DNA of 64,000 nucleotides from Candidatus Nitrohelix vancouverensis (GCA_015698305.1 CP048620.1:2120001-2184000), one strand, 5' to 3'. Shown: positions 16,756-26,984, counted from the stretch's first letter. The notes: generated by a model from the sequence alone, not told the origin. Made by a program: numbers and translations.

Positions 16756-17562
16756 TTATACAAACCAGATGAGCAATAGTAGGGCGAGAGCCAGGCGATA
16801 AACGATGAAAGGCAGGAGGCCAAATTTGGCAACCACTTCAAACAGCAGTTTAATAGCGCACACGCCGACAAGGAAGGAAACTCCCAGTCCCAGAAGGAGT
16901 TGCTCCGGTTGAGCCCAGAGGGTTTCCGATTGGGGCGAGACTTGAAGCAATTTGTGCAAGCCGGCGGCAAGGATGATGGGACTGCCAAGCAGAAATGAAA
17001 ACCGCGCCGCCGCTTGGGGGGTCATGGCGCAAAACAATCCGGCGCAGATGGTGATCCCGGAACGAGAGGTGCCGGGTAGCAGGGCAATCGCTTGCGCCAG
17101 GCCTATGATGAGAACGACGCTAAGGGTCAGGTTGAAGGGATCGTCCTGCGCTCCCTGCGCATTTTTTGATCGTTTGTCCGCCCATAGAAATATCCCGGAC
17201 CAGAAGATCATATTCAGGGCGACGAATTGGGTCGAGCGCAGATTCGCCTCGATCCAGTCTTCCCCTGCAAGGCCGACCAGCCCGGCGGGAAAGGTGGCGA
17301 TGAGGATATTTATCGCAAGTTTTCTGGAACGCGGATCGTTGCCTCGGCCCAGCAGAGAGAGGGCCAGCTCGATAATATCCTTGCGAAAATAGACGAAAAT
17401 CGCGGCCAGCGTTCCGAGGTGCAGAATGGCGTCCATCGCCAGACCCTGGTCTGAAAATCCGAACAAATGCGGCGCAATGATCAGATGACCCGAACTGGAG
17501 ACTGGAAGAAATTCGGTCAACCCCTGGAGAGTCGCCAGAATGATGATTTCCAAAGAGTCCAT
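16756..17562 (-). CDS. uppP: Undecaprenyl-diphosphatase UppP (BacA family)
   Basis: UppP removes a phosphate from undecaprenyl diphosphate, recycling the lipid carrier for peptidoglycan and other envelope polymers. The 268-aa inner-membrane protein has the two family motifs: LQGLTEFLPVSSSGHLII near the N-terminus, with catalytic Glu and Ser, and LLPGTSRSGITICAG in the middle, with catalytic Arg. Multiple hydrophobic segments fit the 6-8 helix fold, and the length is normal. The start is the ATG at 17562. It is transcribed alone, divergent from the aminotransferase gene. Confidence 0.95.
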   Translation of the reverse strand: MDSLEIIILATLQGLTEFLPVSSSGHLIIAPHLFGFSDQGLAMDAILHLGTLAAIFVYFRKDIIELALSLLGRGNDPRSRKLAINILIATFPAGLVGLAGEDWIEANLRSTQFVALNMIFWSGIFLWADKRSKNAQGAQDDPFNLTLSVVLIIGLAQAIALLPGTSRSGITICAGLFCAMTPQAAARFSFLLGSPIILAAGLHKLLQVSPQSETLWAQPEQLLLGLGVSFLVGVCAIKLLFEVVAKFGLLPFIVYRLALALLLLIWFV

Positions 17563-17853
17563 AGAAGTTTTTACCGATGTTGAAAGGGCGTTAAATTTGC
17601 CATAATATCATGCTTAAAGGCAATACGCTTGCTATTGATTCTGTTGCCGAAGGCATTGGTTTATGCTATGTTTGCTTTAGGATGTGGGCGGCCGAAGATT
17701 ATGCGTTCGCAGGTTTGGGCAGGTCTTTTTCTCTCCGATACAAATTCACATTCAAGCTGAAATAATAAATTATCGTTCGATTTTTTTAGGAAGTATTTTA
17801 CCAATTTTCCCTCACCGACTCCAGGTCGCTACATTAGTGAGTTGATCCGCCCC

Positions 17854-19020
17854 ATGAAAGAGTTTCCACGAATACAGAGGTTGCCCCCCTACGTTATCGG
17901 CATTGTCAACGAATTGAAAGTTGAAGCGCGTCGACGCGGAGAGGATATCATCGATTTTGGGATGGGCAATCCAGATATGCCCACGCCCAAACATATCGTC
18001 GATAAATTGTGCGAAGCGGCGCAGAAAGAGACCAATCATCGCTATTCCCAATCGAAGGGAATTTACAAGCTGAGGCTGGCGATCACCGATTGGTATAAAA
18101 GAAATTTTCAGGTGGATCTGGACCCGGACTCGGAGGCGATCGCGACGATTGGATCGAAAGAAGGTTTGTCGCATCTGGCGATGGCGATCACCAGTCCGGG
18201 CGACTCGATTCTGGCTCCGACGCCGACTTATCCGATTCATACCTACGCATTCATTCTGGCGAATGGAGACGTGAACCATGTGCCGATAGGGGACGGAAAT
18301 GAATTTTTTGATTCTCTGCTGAACACTTTCAAGAGCAATTGGCCGCGCCCCAAAGCGATCATCATCAATTTCCCGCACAATCCAACGACGACGACGGTGG
18401 ATCTGGATTTTTTCGAGAAAATAGTCGATTTCGCCAAAGAGCATAACTTGATCGTGATTCATGATTTTGCTTACGGCGATCTGGTGTTTGACGATTACAA
18501 GGCTCCGAGTTTTTTACAGGCGAAGGGAGCGAAGGACGTTGGCGTTGAATTTTTCACGATGTCCAAGAGTTACAATATGGCTGGCTGGCGCGTGGGCTTT
18601 TGCGTTGGCAATAAAGAAATCATTCATGCGCTTGCGCGTATCAAAAGCTATCAGGATTACGGTATGTTTCAACCCATTCAGATCGCCGCGACCGTCGCGC
18701 TCAACGGGCCGCGTGATTGCGTCGAAGAAATTCGACGGGTTTACAAGAGCCGCCGCGATGTGTTCTGCGAAGGCCTCAACCGTATCGGCTGGAAAGTGGA
18801 ACCTCCGAAAGCATCTATGATGGTTTGGGCGGAAATTCCCGATGAATATAAAGCGATGGGTTCGTTGGAATTTTCGAAACTGTTATTGAAACGAGCCAAA
18901 GTAGCGGCGGCTCCCGGCGCGGGCTTCGGAGAAGGCGGCGATCATTTTTTACGATTTTCGCTGGTAGAAAACGAACACCGTATCCGACAGGCGATCCGCG
19001 GAATTAAAGAGATTTTATAG
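17854..19020 (+). CDS. alaC: AlaC-type PLP aminotransferase
   Basis: A class I/II aminotransferase of 388 aa resembling AlaC, the glutamate-pyruvate transaminase, and related enzymes often annotated as LL-diaminopimelate aminotransferase. The N-terminus [21 protein letters not shown] and [19 protein letters not shown] are typical. The PLP lysine lies in [14 protein letters not shown], and [13 protein letters not shown] is the usual C-terminal arginine region. I start at the ATG at 17854; a TTG at 17842 would add four residues. Its last codons (RGIKEIL) are the first unit of a 42-bp repeat that continues past the stop. It precedes hom and thrC, so a role in amino-acid synthesis is consistent. 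Confidence 0.85.
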   Translation: MKEFPRIQRLPPYVIGIVNELKVEARRRGEDIIDFGMGNPDMPTPKHIVDKLCEAAQKETNHRYSQSKGIYKLRLAITDWYKRNFQVDLDPDSEAIATIGSKEGLSHLAMAITSPGDSILAPTPTYPIHTYAFILANGDVNHVPIGDGNEFFDSLLNTFKSNWPRPKAIIINFPHNPTTTTVDLDFFEKIVDFAKEHNLIVIHDFAYGDLVFDDYKAPSFLQAKGAKDVGVEFFTMSKSYNMAGWRVGFCVGNKEIIHALARIKSYQDYGMFQPIQIAATVALNGPRDCVEEIRRVYKSRRDVFCEGLNRIGWKVEPPKASMMVWAEIPDEYKAMGSLEFSKLLLKRAKVAAAPGAGFGEGGDHFLRFSLVENEHRIRQAIRGIKEIL

Positions 19021-19121
19021 TCAAGGGGCAAAGCCCCCCGCGGGATTAAAGAGATTTTATAGTTAAGGGGCAAAGCCCCCCGCGGAATTAAAGAGATTTT
19101 ATAGTCAAGGGGCAAAGCCCC
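18997..19121 (+). repeat. Three tandem copies of a 42-bp unit spanning the alaC stop codon
   Basis: Units begin at 18997, 19039 and 19081. Each contains CGCGG, ATTAAAGAGATTTTATAG and GGGGCAAAGCCCC. Unit 2 differs from unit 1 at two positions; unit 3 matches unit 1 except at its end. The first unit encodes the last residues of AlaC with its TAG stop. The period is a multiple of three, so each copy carries the stop in the same frame. Each unit holds a GGGGC-AAA-GCCCC hairpin. Confidence 0.95.
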
Positions 19122-19191
19122 TGGATATCTAAGAAGGGGAGGGCGAATCGTCCTCGACCATTAACAATAGCAGAGAGATTGTGAAAATATA

Positions 19192-20496
19192 ATGAACCCA
19201 ATTCAAGTAGGGTTGATCGGATTTGGAGTGATCGGCGCGGGCGTGGCCCGTATTGCGATTGAAAGCAGGGAATTGATCGCCAGCCGCATGGGGGCGGAGA
19301 TCAATATCAAAAAAATAGCCGATCTGGATATCACAACCGATCGCGGCATTCCTTTGCCCCCCGGTGTTTTGACAGATAATGCCGACGAAATTTTGAACGA
19401 TCCTGAAATTCAGGTTGTCATTGAACTGATCGGCGGCTACGAGCCTGCGCGAACGTTCGTATTAAAAGCCCTGAACGAGGGCAAACATGTGGTGACAGCC
19501 AATAAAGCCCTCCTCGCGAAACACGGCGAAGAGATTTTCAGCCTGGCGGAAGATAAAGAATGTATTCTCGGTTTCGAAGCCTCTGTTGGAGGAGCCATTC
19601 CCATCATTCGATCCTTGCGCGAAGCCTTTGCCGCCAATCCGATTCATTCCATTGAAGGAATCGTTAATGGAACGGCGAATTATATCCTGAGCGAAATGAC
19701 GGATAATGGAAGCGATTTTGAAACCGCTCTCAAGGACGCGCAAGATAAAGGATTTGCGGAAGCCGACCCGACCTTTGATATTGAAGGCATTGACTCCGTG
19801 CATAAAATTGCCGTCTTGACTCGACTGGCCTATGGAGCGAATATAGACATAGACAAGATTGCAGTGGAAGGCATTTCCAAAATAACCCAGGAAGATATTC
19901 AAGCCGCCGCAGAACTGGGCTATCGGATCAAATTGCTGGCGATTTCCAAGTACGACGGGCATAGCATCGACGTGCGCGTTCACCCCACCATGTTGTGTGA
20001 GGAACACCCGATGGCTCAGGTCAACGGTTCCTTCAACGCGATTCGGGTGTGCGATGAATGGATGGATGAAAACATTCTGGTGGGTCATGGCGCAGGCGCT
20101 TTGCCGACAGGGTCGGCGGTGATGGCGGACGTGATCGATATTGCCAGAGCCATCATCAGCGGCGGCGTCAGCCGTATCCCGCCGCAATCGTTTCCGAAGC
20201 GAGAGATTCGTCACATTCCATTACGCGATGCTAGCGACGTCAGCTCATCGTATTTTTTGAGATTGAATGTTCAGGACCGGCCCGGAGCGCTGGCGGATAT
20301 ATCCAGCGTGTTGGAAAAATATGCGATCAGTATCGAATCCGCCCTGCAAAAAGGCCGGGGAGAGAAGGGGAAGGGCGTTCCTCTGATGATCATGACGCAT
20401 ACCGCCAAGGAAGATAACATACGCAAGGCGTTGGAAAGCGTCAGTTCTCTGGAATGCGTGATCGATAAACCCGTTTTAATTCGAGTAGAAATATGA
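19192..20496 (+). CDS. hom: Homoserine dehydrogenase
   Basis: The enzyme reduces aspartate semialdehyde to homoserine, the branch point to threonine and methionine. The 434-aa protein has an N-terminal Rossmann motif (VGLIGFGVIGAGVAR), then ELIGGYEPARTFVLKAL, HVVTANKALLAKHG, the substrate-domain segment EGIVNGTANYILSEM, and FAEADPTFDIEGIDSVHKIAVL, which holds catalytic Asp and Lys. A C-terminal ACT domain (FLRLNVQDRPGALADISSVLE) suggests feedback control by threonine, as is usual for this monofunctional form. Its stop overlaps the thrC start by 4 bp (ATGA), so the two are translationally coupled. Confidence 0.95.
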   Translation: MNPIQVGLIGFGVIGAGVARIAIESRELIASRMGAEINIKKIADLDITTDRGIPLPPGVLTDNADEILNDPEIQVVIELIGGYEPARTFVLKALNEGKHVVTANKALLAKHGEEIFSLAEDKECILGFEASVGGAIPIIRSLREAFAANPIHSIEGIVNGTANYILSEMTDNGSDFETALKDAQDKGFAEADPTFDIEGIDSVHKIAVLTRLAYGANIDIDKIAVEGISKITQEDIQAAAELGYRIKLLAISKYDGHSIDVRVHPTMLCEEHPMAQVNGSFNAIRVCDEWMDENILVGHGAGALPTGSAVMADVIDIARAIISGGVSRIPPQSFPKREIRHIPLRDASDVSSSYFLRLNVQDRPGALADISSVLEKYAISIESALQKGRGEKGKGVPLMIMTHTAKEDNIRKALESVSSLECVIDKPVLIRVEI

Positions 20497-21827
20497 CCCC
20501 GGAATATTCCGCATGGTTCCAATGTATCAATGGATGCCCGACGCGGTATGAACTGAACGAAATCATTTATCGCTGTCCGCAGTGCGACGATCTTTTTGAG
20601 GTTCGTCATGACATGGATCAATTGAAACGTCGTTCCGCCACCGATTGGAAACAGCTTTTTGAAGATCGCTACCGTAAACACGAATGGCCTTACGGTAGTT
20701 CCGTTTGGGGCAAGAAAGAGCTTGTTTGTCCCGGCATCAAAATTGAGAATATTGTTTCGACTTATGAAGGCGGCACCAATTTGTTCTGGGCGGAACGCCT
20801 GGGGCAAAGTCTCGGCATTGAAGATTTATGGATCAAGCAATGCGGGATGGCGCACACAGGTTCCTTTAAAGACCTGGGGATGACGGTGCTGGTATCCATG
20901 GTCAAACAAATGATTTCCGAAGGGAAAAAAATTCGCGCCGTCGCCTGCGCATCGACCGGAGACACTTCGGCGGCGCTGGCCGCATATTGCGCGGTTGCGG
21001 GAATTCCGGCGATTGTGTTCTTGCCGAAAGACAAGGTTTCCCTCACGCAGTTGATTCAACCGATCACCCACGGCATCATGACCTTGTCGCTGGATACGGA
21101 TTTCGACGGCTGTATGAAACTGGTGAAGGAAATTTGTTTGAAAGAAGATATCTACCTTGCAAACTCGATGAATTCACTACGCATCGAAGGGCAGAAAACC
21201 ATCAGCTTTGAATTGGCGCAACAGTTTCATTGGGACCCGCCGGATTATGTGATCGTACCCGGCGGCAACCTGGGCAACGTGAGCGCCGTGGGTAAAGGCT
21301 TCAGCATGATGTACGAGTTGGGGATCATCAATAAATTGCCCCGTCTGGTTTGCGCGCAAGCGGCAAATGCAGACCCGCTTTACAAAAGCTACGTCAAAAA
21401 TTTTGAAGAATTTGAACCGGTGCAAGCCAGCCGCACCCAGGCCTCTGCCATTCAAATTGGCGACCCGGTGAGCGTTAAGAAAGCGATTCGCGCCTTGAAG
21501 GAGTTTGACGGCATTGTTGAAGAGGCTTCAGAAAATGAACTTGCCAACGCAGTGGGGAAAGCCAATCGGACCGGTCTGTTATGCTGTCCGCACACAGGCG
21601 TGGCTCTGGCGGCTCTGGAGAAACTGGTTCGCAATGGAACCATCCGCAGAGACGACCGCGTGGTGGTCATCTCCACGGCGAACGGTTTGAAGTTTACTGA
21701 TTTCCTGTTTCAGTACCACAAGAATAATCTGCCAGACGTTCAATCCGAATATGAGTTTGCTCCGATTGAGTTGCCGGCGAATTATGGCGATATTCGAGAC
21801 ACGATTTTGAAGGAACTGGATAAGTAG
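20493..21827 (+). CDS. thrC: Threonine synthase
   Basis: PLP enzyme converting O-phosphohomoserine to threonine. The 444-aa protein carries an N-terminal zinc-ribbon-like segment (C-x3-C near residue 10 and YRCPQCDDLFEV near residue 28). The catalytic core follows, with the PLP lysine in HTGSFKDLGM, then ACASTGDTSAALAAYCAVAG, the phosphate-binding VPGGNLGNVSA loop and CPHTGVALAAL. The start ATG lies inside the hom stop (ATGA overlap). It completes the homoserine-to-threonine branch apart from homoserine kinase, which is not in the window. Confidence 0.93.
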   Translation: MTPEYSAWFQCINGCPTRYELNEIIYRCPQCDDLFEVRHDMDQLKRRSATDWKQLFEDRYRKHEWPYGSSVWGKKELVCPGIKIENIVSTYEGGTNLFWAERLGQSLGIEDLWIKQCGMAHTGSFKDLGMTVLVSMVKQMISEGKKIRAVACASTGDTSAALAAYCAVAGIPAIVFLPKDKVSLTQLIQPITHGIMTLSLDTDFDGCMKLVKEICLKEDIYLANSMNSLRIEGQKTISFELAQQFHWDPPDYVIVPGGNLGNVSAVGKGFSMMYELGIINKLPRLVCAQAANADPLYKSYVKNFEEFEPVQASRTQASAIQIGDPVSVKKAIRALKEFDGIVEEASENELANAVGKANRTGLLCCPHTGVALAALEKLVRNGTIRRDDRVVVISTANGLKFTDFLFQYHKNNLPDVQSEYEFAPIELPANYGDIRDTILKELDK

Positions 21828-21865
21828 TCGGCGGCATTTCCTGCCTGGTTCCGTCATGTAACGAG

Positions 21866-21893
21866 TTGGACTGTTCTTTAAAACCACTATCAT
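21866..21893 (+). promoter_or_regulatory. Possible promoter for trxB
   Basis: TTGGAC at 21866-21871 is followed after 16 bp by TATCAT at 21888-21893, in the 206-bp gap between thrC and trxB. A transcript from here would carry the hairpin at 21975-21996 in its leader. Confidence 0.3.
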
Positions 21894-21974
21894 TGGATTA
21901 GCATCGGAGATGACGTGATTCTTCTGTCTTTCGGCTGTGTGAAGGTTCGATTGCAGATGCAGTGAATTCTTTGG

Positions 21975-22013
21975 TCCGCAGGTTATTGCTTGCGGAGCTT
22001 TTCTGATTTTTTT
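21975..22013 (+). terminator. Hairpin with T-rich tail between thrC and trxB
   Basis: TCCGCAGG (21975-21982) pairs with CTTGCGGA (21989-21996), allowing one G-T pair, around a TTATTG loop. GCTTTTCTGATTTTTTT follows. It is either the hom-thrC terminator, placed unusually far downstream and only 20 bp before the trxB ATG, or an attenuator-like element in the trxB leader. Confidence 0.5.
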
Positions 22014-22033
22014 GTTAATGAAAGGTTATAGCA

Positions 22034-22984
22034 ATGTCGGATATCAAGAATGTAGTCATTATAGGTTCTGGCCCTGCCGGGCATACAGCCGCAATTTATT
22101 GCGCGCGCGCCAATCTTGCGCCCTATATGTTTGAAGGCTACCTTATGGGCGGTTCCGCCGGCGGGCAATTGACGACGACGACGGATGTCGAGAATTACCC
22201 CGGTTTCCCTGAAGGCGTTCAAGGCCCTGAACTCATGCAGTTATTCCGTAAGCAAGCCGAACGCTTTGGCACGGAAATGGTGGGTGAAGACGTTCAGGAA
22301 GTCGATCTGAGCCAGCGTCCTTTCGTTATCAAAAATGAAAACCGTGAGTTGAAAGCCAATTCGATCATCATCGCGACGGGCGCCACGGCGAAGCGCATGG
22401 GAGTGCCCAGCGAAGAACGTTTGTTCAATAACGGCATGTCTGCATGCGCCGTTTGCGACGGCGCGCTTCCATTTTTCCGAAACCAGCCCTTAATGGTCAT
22501 CGGTGGCGGCGACACGGCAGTGGAAGAAGCCACCTATCTGACTAAATTCGGTTCCGTTGTTTATCTGGTGCATCGCCGGGAAGAGTTGCGCGCTTCCAAA
22601 ATCATGCAGGAACGGGCGCTCAAAAATCCGAAAATTGAAATTCTGTGGAACACCGTTTTGGAAGACGCGATTGGCGAGCAGTTTGTAACAGGCGCCCGCG
22701 TCAAAAATATCAAAACGGATGAAGTCAAGGAAATCGATCTGGCGGGCGTTTTCTACGCCATCGGTCATACGCCGAACACCTCGATTTTTAAAGACCAGAT
22801 CAATCTGGATGAGACGGGTTACATCAAGGTCAAGCCGGGAACCCAGGAAACCAACATCGAAGGCGTTTTCGCGGCGGGCGACGTTCATGACCATAAGTAT
22901 CGCCAGGCGGTGACTGCGGCCGGGACTGGATGCGCGGCGGCTCTGGAATGCGAGCGCTGGCTGGGCGACAAAGGGCTTATCTGA
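22034..22984 (+). CDS. trxB: Thioredoxin-disulfide reductase
   Basis: A flavoprotein that passes electrons from NADPH to thioredoxin. The 316-aa protein has the FAD motif GSGPAGHTAAIYCARANL at the N-terminus, GGQLTTTTDVENYPGFPEG, the redox pair in MSACAVCDGALPF, the NADPH-binding motif VIGGGDTAVEEATYL, and the C-terminal FAD segment GVFAAGDVHDHKYRQAVTAAG. All are standard for low-molecular-weight thioredoxin reductase. A GAAAGG element lies 8 bp before the ATG. The histidine-kinase gene follows 42 bp downstream on the same strand and may be co-transcribed. Confidence 0.95.
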   Translation: MSDIKNVVIIGSGPAGHTAAIYCARANLAPYMFEGYLMGGSAGGQLTTTTDVENYPGFPEGVQGPELMQLFRKQAERFGTEMVGEDVQEVDLSQRPFVIKNENRELKANSIIIATGATAKRMGVPSEERLFNNGMSACAVCDGALPFFRNQPLMVIGGGDTAVEEATYLTKFGSVVYLVHRREELRASKIMQERALKNPKIEILWNTVLEDAIGEQFVTGARVKNIKTDEVKEIDLAGVFYAIGHTPNTSIFKDQINLDETGYIKVKPGTQETNIEGVFAAGDVHDHKYRQAVTAAGTGCAAALECERWLGDKGLI

Positions 22985-23026
22985 TCTTCCGAGTCGGGAG
23001 GCGCCTCATCACGACAGGAAAACGTC

Positions 23027-24073
23027 ATGCAACAGGATCCGATAATTAAAGCGGCTCTCGCTCTGGAGGCCGCTTTGCAGAACAAGGATTTTTCTAAAAC
23101 TGTTCCTCTTACCGGGTGCGAAGAAACCGACCGCCTCATCAATTCGGTCAATGTACTATTGGAGCAACTGCAGGATGCCCATAGCCAGAATTCCAGCCTC
23201 AAAGATTCCATCCGCTCTCAAGTTTCGGTTCATACCTTTGATTTGGAAAAGAAGGTATCTCGTCTGGAAGCCTCTTTGAACGAAGTTGCAGTCATCAGCA
23301 AAAGCAAATCGGTTTTCCTTTCCAATTTAAGCCATGAATTAAGAACCCCCTTGAACCACATCATTGGTTTCAGTGAATTGATGTCCGAAGAAGCTCGGAT
23401 GGAAGGCAAGGAGCAATGGGTGTTTGATCTGAAGCAGATTCATGAATCCGGGCATCATATGTTGAACTGGGTGAACGAAATCATCGATCTCTCGACGATT
23501 GAGTCCGGTCGCGGGGAACTGAAAATTGACGAAATTCCGGTGGAACTGCTTATTACTGAGGTCACCGTATCCATTGAGCAGATTCTTGAAGAAGCTGAAA
23601 TCCAGATCGACGTTGTTCGCGAAGGGGATCTGGGTTCCATTCGAGCCGATCATGGTCGGTTGTGCAGAATCCTCAAAAACCTGTTCTCGAACGCCTGCAA
23701 AGCTTCCGGTAAGGGCAAAATCGGCTTTAACATCAAGCGGGAAACGGTCAAAGACACCGACTGGATTTCTTTTTCGATACAGGATTGCGGAGCAGGAATC
23801 GACTCGCGCATTCTCGAAGAATTATTCAAACAGTACACCGAATCCCAATCGAATATTGCCGCCGCTTACGGAGCCGAAGCCTTGAACCTGGCCATTTGCA
23901 ATCGCCTGACCCTGGCGATGGGCGGTTCAATTTCGGCGGAAACAGAATTCGGAAGCGGGTCGAAGTTCACCCTGCGTTTACCCGCAGATATTCAAACCCA
24001 CCTTGCCAAGCCGCATGTAAGACGGGCCACCAGCCGCTTGATGGGCGATATTCTGGACCGTTCTTCAGACTGA
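23027..24073 (+). CDS. Soluble sensor histidine kinase with divergent ATP lid
   Basis: A 348-aa protein with no membrane segment. Residues 30-90 look like a helical coiled-coil linker. The phosphoacceptor H-box is clear (SHELRTPLNHIIGFSEL, His103). The ATPase domain has an N-box (NLFSNACKAS, Asn222) and a G1 box (QDCGAGID, Asp253). The G2 box, normally G-x-GLGLA, reads GAEALNLA at 282-289, so its key glycines are missing, while the later GSKFTLRLP strand is normal. The signal sensed and the partner regulator are unknown; no response regulator is adjacent. The distance to trxB suggests a shared transcript. Confidence 0.82.
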   Translation: MQQDPIIKAALALEAALQNKDFSKTVPLTGCEETDRLINSVNVLLEQLQDAHSQNSSLKDSIRSQVSVHTFDLEKKVSRLEASLNEVAVISKSKSVFLSNLSHELRTPLNHIIGFSELMSEEARMEGKEQWVFDLKQIHESGHHMLNWVNEIIDLSTIESGRGELKIDEIPVELLITEVTVSIEQILEEAEIQIDVVREGDLGSIRADHGRLCRILKNLFSNACKASGKGKIGFNIKRETVKDTDWISFSIQDCGAGIDSRILEELFKQYTESQSNIAAAYGAEALNLAICNRLTLAMGGSISAETEFGSGSKFTLRLPADIQTHLAKPHVRRATSRLMGDILDRSSD

Positions 24074-24169
24074 ACACAAAAGCCGTATTGTTTCAAACGC
24101 GCTTTCTTCGTTAAAGTCCCCGTTTTCAAGTCGCCCCCTTCTGGCAGTCTTTAAAAATTCCTCCCTCGC

Positions 24170-24198
24170 TTGACACGCTTCAAAAGCAATCTTATTTA
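24170..24198 (+). promoter_or_regulatory. Candidate promoter for clpB
   Basis: TTGACA at 24170-24175 and TATTTA at 24193-24198 are 17 bp apart, ending 38 bp before the clpB ATG. I see no CIRCE inverted repeat and no convincing heat-shock sigma factor site in this gap. Confidence 0.45.
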
Positions 24199-24236
24199 GT
24201 TTTAGAGCAATAAACATCTTTTGCGAGGGTAAGACC

Positions 24237-26897
24237 ATGCGATTTGACAAAATGACAATCAAACTTCAAGAAGCGATTCAATCGGCGCAATCCCTTTGCG
24301 ACGAGTACGGTCAGCAGGCGATTGAAGCGGCGCATTTGACCTTGTGTCTCCTCCGTGATCCCGACGGCGTCGGTCGCGCCTTGATGAAAACGATTGGCGT
24401 CAATTCCACAACTCTGGAAAATCGCCTGCTCGATACCATCGCAAAATATCCCAAAGTATCAGGAAGCCCGGCGCAAACTTATATTTCTCCGACATTGAAA
24501 GAAACGCTGGACCAGGCCTTTAACGAGTCCAAAAAAATGAAGGATGAATTCTTGAGCGGGGAGCATGTCTTTCTTGCCGTAGCGGAGAATAAAAAGACCA
24601 ACGCCGATTTCAAAGCGCTGGGAGTCACGAAAGATGCGCTCTTGAAAGCGATGCAGACGGTTCGCGGAAGTCAGCGCGTTACCGATCAGAATCCTGAATC
24701 CAAATATCAGGCGCTGGAGAAATTTTGCATCGACTTGACGGATCGCGCGCGCTCAGGAAAGCTCGATCCGGTGATCGGACGCGACGTCGAGATCCGTCGC
24801 GCCATTCAGGTGCTGAGTCGGCGAACAAAAAATAACCCCGTTCTCATTGGCGAACCTGGCGTGGGCAAGACGGCTATCGTTGAAGGTCTGGCTCAGCGCA
24901 TCGACCACGGCGACGTGCCGGAGGGCTTGAAGGATAAGAAAATCATGATGCTCGATCTCGCCCAGCTGGTCGCAGGGACCAAATATCGCGGCGAATTTGA
25001 GGATCGACTGAAAAGCGTACTTAAAGGCATCAATGACAGCGACGGACAAATCATACTTTTCATTGATGAATTGCACACCCTGGTAGGAGCCGGTTCTGCT
25101 GAAGGATCGATGGATGCGTCGAATATGTTGAAACCGGCGCTGGCGCGCGGCGAATTACGCTGTGTCGGCGCGACGACCCTGAACGAGTATCGCAAGCATA
25201 TTGAAAAAGACGCCGCGCTTGAGCGTCGCTTTCAACCCGTTCTGGTTGGCGAGCCATCCATTGAGGACACGGTTTCAATATTGCGCGGCCTGAAAGAAAA
25301 GTATGAAATTCATCACGGCGTTCGCATTCAGGATTCAGCCTTGCTGGCGGCGGCGCGATTGTCGCACCGTTATATTGCCGATCGGCAATTGCCAGATAAG
25401 GCCATTGACCTGATTGATGAAGCGGCGTCCAGCCTCAGAATGCAAATCGATTCGATGCCTGCAGAGATCGATCAATTGCAGCGCAAGATCACTCAACTTG
25501 AAATCGAGCGCGAGGCTTTGAAGAAGGAAGATGATAAGGAGTCGAAGTCTCGTCAGGGCGTCATCGAGGGCGAGATCAAAGAGCTTAAAGGAAAATGCGA
25601 TTCCATGCGCAAGCAATGGGAGAAGGAAAAAGCGATCATTGAAGAAAAACGTTCATTGAAGGAGAAAATTGAATCGACCCGGCAGAGTTATGAGAGCGCC
25701 GAACGCGATGGAAATCTGGAAGAAGCGGCGACCTTGAAGTACGGGTCTTATCCACGACTTGTGAAAGAGATGGATGATTTACTGCTTCGGCTCCAGGAAG
25801 CGCAAGGCGAGGGACGCATGCTCAATGAAGAAGTTGGAGAGGAAGAAATCTCCAGCATCGTTTCCAAGTGGACGGGAATCCCGGTCGAACGCATGCTCCA
25901 GTCCGAGAAGCAACGCTTGTTGAATATGGAACAGACAATTCACAAACGAGTGGTGGGTCAGGACGAGGCGGTGCGATTGGTTTCGAATGCGATTCGACGG
26001 TCTCGCGCTGGATTGCAGGACGCCAAGCGTCCGATCGGAAACTTTTTATTCATGGGGCCGACCGGCGTGGGTAAAACGCAACTGGCCTTGTCGCTTGCGG
26101 AGTTTCTCTTCGACGACGAACAGGCGATGGTTCGCATCGACATGTCCGAGTTCATGGAAAAGCATTCGGTATCGCGCTTGATCGGAGCGCCTCCGGGCTA
26201 TGTGGGTTACGACGAAGGCGGATATCTTACCGAGCATGTGCGCCGCAAACCTTACTCGGTTGTTTTATTCGACGAAATTGAAAAGGCGCATCCGGATGTG
26301 TTTAATATCTTCCTCCAGATTCTGGATGAGGGGCGCCTGACCGATGGGCAAGGTAAGACGGTTGATTTTCGCAATACCGTTATCCTGATGACGTCAAACA
26401 TCGGAGGCAGAATGATTCATGAATTTGGAATGCGTTTTGCCGAATTCGAAAATTCAGAGGATGAGGATAAGAGGCAGACCTGGGAGAAAGAATTTGAACA
26501 GGTCAAGACTTCGATATGGAAAGAACTGCGAGAAAACTTCCGGCCTGAATTTCTCAACCGGCTTGATGATGTGGTCATTTTCCGTAATCTCAGTCGCAAG
26601 CAGATTAAGGAAATTGTTGAAGTGCAACTGGGCAATATCAGAACCCTTCTGAAAGAACGCAGAATGACTCTGTCCTTGTCTGACAATGCGATGGAAGCGC
26701 TGGCGGAGAAGGGCTATGATCCGGTTTTTGGAGCGAGGCCTTTGAAGCGCGTTCTGCAGAAATATATTCAGGACCCGCTGTCGATGAAAATTCTAGGCGA
26801 AGAGATTCACGACGGCGATTCCATTTATGTGGATTGCAATGGTTCGGGAACGGATTCGTTTCATTTTGAAAGAAAGAACGCAGTCACAGAAAACTAG
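24237..26897 (+). CDS. clpB: ATP-dependent chaperone ClpB
   Basis: ClpB is the hexameric AAA+ disaggregase that rescues aggregated proteins together with DnaK. The 886-aa protein has an N-terminal Clp repeat domain (about 1-150), first AAA module with Walker [17 protein letters not shown] and Walker [16 protein letters not shown], a long coiled-coil M domain (about 400-540, [20 protein letters not shown] onward) that marks ClpB rather than ClpA, and a second AAA module with [19 protein letters not shown] and [17 protein letters not shown]. The C-terminal [17 protein letters not shown] is typical. A GAGGG ribosome-binding site precedes the ATG. Confidence 0.95.
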   Translation: MRFDKMTIKLQEAIQSAQSLCDEYGQQAIEAAHLTLCLLRDPDGVGRALMKTIGVNSTTLENRLLDTIAKYPKVSGSPAQTYISPTLKETLDQAFNESKKMKDEFLSGEHVFLAVAENKKTNADFKALGVTKDALLKAMQTVRGSQRVTDQNPESKYQALEKFCIDLTDRARSGKLDPVIGRDVEIRRAIQVLSRRTKNNPVLIGEPGVGKTAIVEGLAQRIDHGDVPEGLKDKKIMMLDLAQLVAGTKYRGEFEDRLKSVLKGINDSDGQIILFIDELHTLVGAGSAEGSMDASNMLKPALARGELRCVGATTLNEYRKHIEKDAALERRFQPVLVGEPSIEDTVSILRGLKEKYEIHHGVRIQDSALLAAARLSHRYIADRQLPDKAIDLIDEAASSLRMQIDSMPAEIDQLQRKITQLEIEREALKKEDDKESKSRQGVIEGEIKELKGKCDSMRKQWEKEKAIIEEKRSLKEKIESTRQSYESAERDGNLEEAATLKYGSYPRLVKEMDDLLLRLQEAQGEGRMLNEEVGEEEISSIVSKWTGIPVERMLQSEKQRLLNMEQTIHKRVVGQDEAVRLVSNAIRRSRAGLQDAKRPIGNFLFMGPTGVGKTQLALSLAEFLFDDEQAMVRIDMSEFMEKHSVSRLIGAPPGYVGYDEGGYLTEHVRRKPYSVVLFDEIEKAHPDVFNIFLQILDEGRLTDGQGKTVDFRNTVILMTSNIGGRMIHEFGMRFAEFENSEDEDKRQTWEKEFEQVKTSIWKELRENFRPEFLNRLDDVVIFRNLSRKQIKEIVEVQLGNIRTLLKERRMTLSLSDNAMEALAEKGYDPVFGARPLKRVLQKYIQDPLSMKILGEEIHDGDSIYVDCNGSGTDSFHFERKNAVTEN

Positions 26898-26984
26898 TTT
26901 GAAGTTCAGAGATTGTATCGGCTTATTTCTGTGATTTAGATTTTACCCAAAGCGTGTAGCCTTCCGGCGGCTTGCGCTTCTACT

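Noticed and set aside
16560-16760. tRNA-like fragments (CGCCACCA near 16615; T-arm-like inverted repeat near 16720)
   Set aside because: Neither can be folded into a cloverleaf with acceptor, anticodon and T stems on either strand.
16527-16772. Plus-strand 81-codon frame in the tamA-uppP gap
   Set aside because: No domain, unusual composition, no ribosome-binding site, and its end runs into uppP on the other strand.
24074-24236. CIRCE or heat-shock sigma site before clpB
   Set aside because: No TTAGCACTC-type inverted repeat and no matching -10 for a heat-shock sigma factor; an ordinary promoter fits better.
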